Assembly (NCBI GenBank): GCA_003242205.1
Contig: QGUR01000188.1
Location: 1 to 8,663, forward strand
Source of the DNA: Chloroflexota bacterium
GTDB taxonomy: Bacteria; Chloroflexota; Anaerolineae; Aggregatilineales; Phototrophicaceae
Direction of reading: 5' to 3'
Length of the DNA stretch: 8,663 nucleotides
Part shown: positions 5,733 through 8,663 of the stretch, one piece after another
How the letters are laid out: every line of letters starts with the position of its first letter
How positions within the stretch are numbered: the stretch's first letter is position 1
The notes under the pieces: model-generated
Database searches by the model: none
What the model was told of the DNA's origin: nothing
The model's input: only the letters and a program-made list of their open reading frames with translations
Translations under genes and position numbers: made by a program

Positions 5733-7100
5733 TCAGTTCCACTCGCCTACGTAGTCAGCATGGGCTTCGATGAAGGCGTTGACCAGTTTCTCCGCTAGCG
5801 GCCACGAACCGATCAGCGGGTGAACGGTCAGCGCCTGCGTCGCCAGATCGCGCGAACGGTTCAGGATGGCCTGCGATGCCAGCCGTTCGTACTTCTTGAT
5901 GTCGCGCATCAGCAGGTACTGGTGTTCGGGAATCTCGCCGATTTTCATCGGGCGCACGCCGGAAGCGTCGATCCAGCAGCTTACCTCGACCACGTCGTCA
6001 TCGCGCATGCCGTCAATCGCGCCGTTGTTGGGCACGTTCAGCCCGGTGAAGTGCGGCGTATTGCTTTCAATCGCCTCGACGCAGCCCAGCGCCACACCGG
6101 CATAGCCCTCTTCCTCTTCTTCGACGCTCGGCGGGGCGGCGACGTGCTCGGTCTTGCTCCGGGCGTGGGCCATGTAAGTCGCACTGCGGCGGCTCATGAT
6201 GGTGTGGTAGGTTTCGAGCGCGGTTTGCGTGTCCGGCGCGTGGCGCAGCGCTTCCAGCAGTTCCTGCGTCAGCCGCATGACTTCTTCGCCGCGCGTTTCC
6301 GGCTTGGCCATCAGCGCGGCCAGCGCTTCGTCACGGTGATAGTAGTAGTGCAGGTACTCGTTGAGGAAGGTTCCCTGCCACGCGCGCAGGCCGGGCGCGA
6401 ACATCGACATATGCGTCGACTGGATGAATTTTTCGTCGCGCAACAGCCCCGGCAGCACTTCCTCGCCGCCGTTTTCGTCGGGATCGATCTGCACGCTGCT
6501 CGTCCATGACAGATGGTTCAGTCCGTAAACCTTGTGCCGCACGCGATTCAGCGGCACGCCAAGATAACGGCTGACGGCGTGCTGCGCGCCGTTGGCGCTG
6601 TCGCAAATGCCGATGACACGGCGGATGCCGGCGTCATGCAGGCCCTGCGCCACCAGCCCGGCGGGATTGGTGAAGTTATACAGCCATGCACCCGGCGCGC
6701 CGACTTCCTCGATCAGCCGGGCATAGCCGAGAATTGCCGGCAGGCTGCGCATGGCCATCGCGAAGCCGCCCGCGCCGGTCGTCTCCTGCCCAAGCACGCC
6801 ATGTTCAAAGGCGATCCGCTCGTCAATCACCCGGCTTTTTTCCTTGCCGGGGCGAATGCTGGTGATGACGTGTGACGCGCCGCTGATGGCTTCGCGCGCA
6901 TCGGTCGTTAGCTTGATGGGGAAGGTCGCGCCATGTTGTTCCGCCAGCGCTTGGCACAGCTTGCCGATGAGTTCCAGTTTTTCGGCGTCGGTGTCCATGA
7001 GCCACAGTTCGCTCAGATTCAGCCGCGCCGCGCGGCGGGCGAGCGAGGGAATCAGGCGGGGCGAACGCACGCTGCCGCCGCCAATGATCGTCAGTTTCAT
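5733..7100 (-). CDS. Glycoside hydrolase family 4 enzyme (NAD- and Mn-dependent), 6-phospho-beta-glucosidase-like
   Basis: The 455-residue protein has the family's N-terminal NAD-binding fold: KLTIIGGGSVRSPRLI (2-17) and LWLMDTD (32-38). GVLGQETTGAGGFAMAMRSLP (101-121) and LYNFTNPAGLV (140-150) follow. GH4 enzymes cleave glycosides by oxidation-elimination using NAD and a divalent metal. The expected metal ligands are present as C166 in IGICDS and H196 in GLNHLSW. The tyrosine in TFLNEYLHYYY (Y249) matches the catalytic base position. NVPNNGAIDGMRDDDVVEV (355-373) and TVHPLIGS (425-432) complete the pattern. The specificity motif after the cysteine reads CDSA, which I cannot assign to a known substrate group, so the 6-phospho-beta label is tentative. 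A run of five glutamates lies at 327-331. No sugar transporter, PTS or regulator is adjacent, and the gene stands alone. The ATG is at 7100; the ribosome site is weak. Intact and full length. Confidence 0.9.
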   Translation of the reverse strand: MKLTIIGGGSVRSPRLIPSLARRAARLNLSELWLMDTDAEKLELIGKLCQALAEQHGATFPIKLTTDAREAISGASHVITSIRPGKEKSRVIDERIAFEHGVLGQETTGAGGFAMAMRSLPAILGYARLIEEVGAPGAWLYNFTNPAGLVAQGLHDAGIRRVIGICDSANGAQHAVSRYLGVPLNRVRHKVYGLNHLSWTSSVQIDPDENGGEEVLPGLLRDEKFIQSTHMSMFAPGLRAWQGTFLNEYLHYYYHRDEALAALMAKPETRGEEVMRLTQELLEALRHAPDTQTALETYHTIMSRRSATYMAHARSKTEHVAAPPSVEEEEEGYAGVALGCVEAIESNTPHFTGLNVPNNGAIDGMRDDDVVEVSCWIDASGVRPMKIGEIPEHQYLLMRDIKKYERLASQAILNRSRDLATQALTVHPLIGSWPLAEKLVNAFIEAHADYVGEWN

Positions 7101-7128
7101 AATCGGCCTGCCTGTATCACTCGTTGGG

Positions 7129-7141
7129 AGGCAAAATGCCT
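7129..7141. repeat. Small palindrome in the GH4 leader
   Basis: AGGCA-AAA-TGCCT is a perfect 5-bp inverted repeat with a three-base centre, about 30 bases upstream of the GH4 start codon. It may be an operator half-pair or a small hairpin; it is short enough to arise by chance. Confidence 0.3.
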
Positions 7142-7234
7142 ACGTTTTACGGCAACCGACTCTAGCGAATCCGGCTGCGAATTTGTAGTGACCATCCTGC
7201 GAACCATTTCTTCGAGCAGCCAACCGCTGCCGGA

Positions 7235-7252
7235 ACCACCCGGACGGGTGGT
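7235..7252. promoter_or_regulatory. Perfect 18-bp interrupted palindrome, candidate operator
   Basis: ACCACCCG-GA-CGGGTGGT is an 8+2+8 perfect dyad in the region between the divergent GH4 and DUF2917-like genes. A two-base centre is too tight for a good RNA hairpin, favouring a dimeric DNA-binding protein site. It overlaps the first bases of the candidate -35 box at 7251-7256, which suits repression of the plus-strand gene. It lies about 135 bases upstream of the GH4 start and could also serve that gene. Confidence 0.55.
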
Positions 7253-7280
7253 GACAACCGCGCTCCGACTTGCGTAGATT
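7251..7280 (+). promoter_or_regulatory. Candidate promoter for the DUF2917-like gene
   Basis: GTGACA (7251-7256), an 18-base spacer and TAGATT (7275-7280) match consensus at five and four positions. A start near 7287 would leave a short leader containing GGGAG at 7301-7305, consistent with the ATG at 7315. The -10 is weak. Confidence 0.35.
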
Positions 7281-7314
7281 GGGAGAGAACGCGGTGCAGT
7301 GGGAGCGTGATGCC

Positions 7315-7584
7315 ATGTGCGTAGATGCAATGACACTCGAACTGCCGGTCGTTGAGCGGGTGGACAATGGCGCGAACGGCAGCGTGTACCTCGATCAAAA
7401 CGACGTGCTGATCCTCAAGTCTCAGGCGCAGACCGTGCGTGTGCTGGCGGGGACGCTGTGGGTGACGGTCAACCGGCAGGACTATCTGCTGCAGCCGGGG
7501 CAGTCATTGGTGCTGCCGGCGAGTTGGGATGACGCCGTACTCACGCCGATGTTATGCGATCTCGCCATCGTCACCATCGAATAA
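7315..7584 (+). CDS. Small DUF2917-like protein
   Basis: The 89-residue product (from the ATG at 7315) is compact and mostly beta-strand. The core VRVLAGTLWVTVNRQDYLLQPGQSLVLP (41-68) matches the DUF2917 pattern, 'LRV..G.vW.T' followed by 'D..L..G....L', which looks like a small cupin-like barrel. No metal-binding histidine cluster is visible, so enzymatic activity is not suggested; the function of the family is unknown. The start is ambiguous. The frame is open to a TTG at 7270, and a GTG at 7294 has GGGAGAG six bases upstream; I prefer the ATG at 7315, which has GGGAG nine bases upstream and lies after the candidate promoter. It is 81 bases ahead of tex on the same strand, but tex seems to have its own promoter. 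The DUF call is from motif memory. Confidence 0.7.
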   Translation: MCVDAMTLELPVVERVDNGANGSVYLDQNDVLILKSQAQTVRVLAGTLWVTVNRQDYLLQPGQSLVLPASWDDAVLTPMLCDLAIVTIE

Positions 7585-7598
7585 ACCGCGCTAAATCT

Positions 7599-7626
7599 TT
7601 GCTTTCCCCAATCGCATTCGTACAAT
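7599..7626 (+). promoter_or_regulatory. Candidate promoter for tex
   Basis: TTGCTT (7599-7604), a 16-base spacer and TACAAT (7621-7626) match sigma-70-like consensus at four and five positions. The transcript would start near 7633, leaving a leader of about 33 bases before the tex ATG. Confidence 0.5.
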
Positions 7627-7667
7627 GGGCGCGTTTGTCCCGAAAAGAGCGGAACTTGCGCGCCCAT
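7625..7667. repeat. 9-bp inverted repeat spanning the tex -10 edge and start codon
   Basis: ATGGGCGCG (7625-7633) and CGCGCCCAT (7659-7667) are perfect inverted copies 25 bases apart; the right arm includes the A and T of the tex ATG. If transcription starts near 7633 the left arm is barely transcribed, so an RNA hairpin hiding the start codon would need an upstream start, such as read-through from the DUF2917-like gene. Confidence 0.5.
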
Positions 7668-8663
7668 GACCGACCGGCAATATGATCTTCGCATCGCCCG
7701 CCAGCTAAACCTGCAACCGGAGCAGGTTGGCGCGGCGATTTCACTTCTGGACTCCGGCAATACCATCCCCTTCATCGCCCGCTATCGCAAGGAAGCTACC
7801 CGCAGTCTTGACGAGGAGCAGCTCCGCCAGTTGGCCAGCCTGCTCGAACGGCTGCGCGCCGTGGATGACCGGCGCGATGCCATCGTGGCGTCGATTGCGG
7901 AGCAGGGCAAGCTCACGCCGGAGCTGCAACAAAAGCTGGAAGCCGCCGAAACGCTGACCGAACTTGAAGACCTGTACCAGCCGTTCAAACCGAAGCGCCG
8001 GACGCGGGCCGGCATAGCGCGGGAGCGGGGCTTGCAGCCGCTGGCCGACCTGATTTTGCAGCAGGCCCGCCCGCGCGAAAGCGCCGAACAGATAGCATCC
8101 GCGTATCTGGGGGACGATGTGCCAACGCCCGACGACGCGCTGGCGGGCGCGCGCGACATCGTGGCGGAGACGATCAGCGACGACGCCGACGTGCGCCGCC
8201 GGGTACGCGACAAGGCCCTGCGCTTTGGCCTCATCGTCTCGGAAAAGATCAAGGACGCGCAGGACGAACGTGGCGTCTTCGAGCTTTATTACGACTTCCA
8301 GATGCGCGTCGACCGGCTCAAGCCGTATCAGGCGCTGGCGCTGAACCGCGGTGAAGCGGAAAAGGTGCTGCGCCTGCGGGTCGAGATTGCCGAGCGGGAC
8401 TGGCGCGAACCCGTTGAGGCCCGCTTTCGCGTTGAGCCGCGCTCGCCGTTCGCGCCTCACCTGCGCGCTGCCATCGACGACGCGGCGGCCCGGTTGCTGC
8501 TGCCGGCCATCGAGCGCGACGTGCGCCGCACGCTGACCGAACGGGCGGAACAGAATGCCTTCACGGGGTTTGGGACCACCCGCCCGGGCAGGCTGCGGCA
8601 ACCCCCCCTGGGGGGCCCGTCGGGGTCGGGGCATGATCCGGGTAACCGCTGTCTCTTTAAAAA
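7666..8663 (+). CDS. tex: Tex family RNA-binding transcription accessory protein (N-terminal part, runs off the edge)
   Basis: The visible 332 residues are the N-terminal part of Tex, a conserved cytosolic nucleic-acid-binding protein of usually 700-800 residues with a Tex-N helical region, a YqgF-like RNase-H fold, helix-hairpin-helix motifs and a C-terminal S1 domain. TIPFIARYRKEATRSLDEEQLRQL (33-56) and TELEDLYQPFKPKRRTRAGIARERGLQPLADLI (98-130) are strong Tex-N signatures. RVDRLKPYQALALNRGE (214-230) and AIERDVRRTLTERAEQNA (281-298) follow. The YqgF start, normally 'QPPL.GR.VLGIDPG.RTGCK', is still recognisable at 311-332 but badly corrupted (RQPPLGGPSGSGHDPGNRC), so bases after about 8560 are unreliable. 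The ATG at 7666 starts the conserved frame but lacks a strong ribosome site. The YqgF fold and S1 domain lie outside the window. Confidence 0.93.
   Translation, partial: MTDRQYDLRIARQLNLQPEQVGAAISLLDSGNTIPFIARYRKEATRSLDEEQLRQLASLLERLRAVDDRRDAIVASIAEQGKLTPELQQKLEAAETLTELEDLYQPFKPKRRTRAGIARERGLQPLADLILQQARPRESAEQIASAYLGDDVPTPDDALAGARDIVAETISDDADVRRRVRDKALRFGLIVSEKIKDAQDERGVFELYYDFQMRVDRLKPYQALALNRGEAEKVLRLRVEIAERDWREPVEARFRVEPRSPFAPHLRAAIDDAAARLLLPAIERDVRRTLTERAEQNAFTGFGTTRPGRLRQPPLGGPSGSGHDPGNRCLFK

Noticed and set aside
5820..6509. 229-residue open frame antisense to the GH4 gene
   Set aside because: It lies fully inside a well-conserved GH4 gene and shows no family motif.
7741..8634. 297-residue open frame antisense to tex
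   Set aside because: Tex on the plus strand is unmistakable; the antisense frame has low-complexity composition and no ribosome site.
1..8663. CRISPR array, tRNA, rRNA, insertion sequence or attachment site
   Set aside because: No regularly spaced repeats, no cloverleaf or rRNA-like stretch, no transposase or integrase gene, and no flanking terminal repeats were seen.

Overview
The window reads as part of a GC-rich bacterial chromosome. It is most likely from a Chloroflexota (Anaerolineae-like) lineage, probably a metagenomic contig. The reasoning is indirect: a TadG/TadE pair of the type common in that phylum, an F420-type luciferase-like oxidoreductase, a GH4 enzyme, Tex, and short intergenic gaps. 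There is no rRNA, tRNA, CRISPR array, transposase or phage gene. Both edges look damaged. The left edge frameshifts a tadE-like gene. At the right edge the last ~100 bases of tex still align without gaps to the family pattern but lose most conserved residues.

Layout, left to right. (1) Minus strand, 1-1641: a tadG-like gene followed by a tadE-like gene, the minor pseudopilin pair of a Flp/Tad pilus. The TadG passenger has clearly lower GC than its N-terminal module. (2) 1642-1960: a gene-free leader with a candidate tadG promoter, a perfect 9-bp dyad at the predicted transcription start, and repeated GCGGACG motifs. (3) Minus strand, 1961-3354: a RidA-family gene overlapping by four bases (GTGA) a luciferase-like, probably F420-dependent, oxidoreductase. 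(4) 3355-3485: a divergent promoter region with overlapping -10 elements. (5) Plus strand, 3486-5656: an uncharacterised DUF3238-like protein, then a phytoene-dehydrogenase-like FAD oxidoreductase, probably one operon. (6) 5678-5702: a hairpin terminator between convergent genes. (7) Minus strand, 5733-7100: a family 4 glycosidase. (8) Divergent from it on the plus strand: a DUF2917-like small protein (7315-7584), with a perfect 18-bp palindrome at its promoter. (9) tex (7666 to the edge), with its own promoter.

The genes form several small unrelated transcription units rather than one pathway. The tightest functional unit is the ridA-oxidoreductase pair. It resembles in gene content the RutA/RutC pairing of pyrimidine degradation, but the RidA has serine where the canonical arginine should be. 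I found no convincing new defence or mobile system. The least explained items are the DUF3238-like/FAD-oxidoreductase operon, the modular TadG and several operator-like palindromes.
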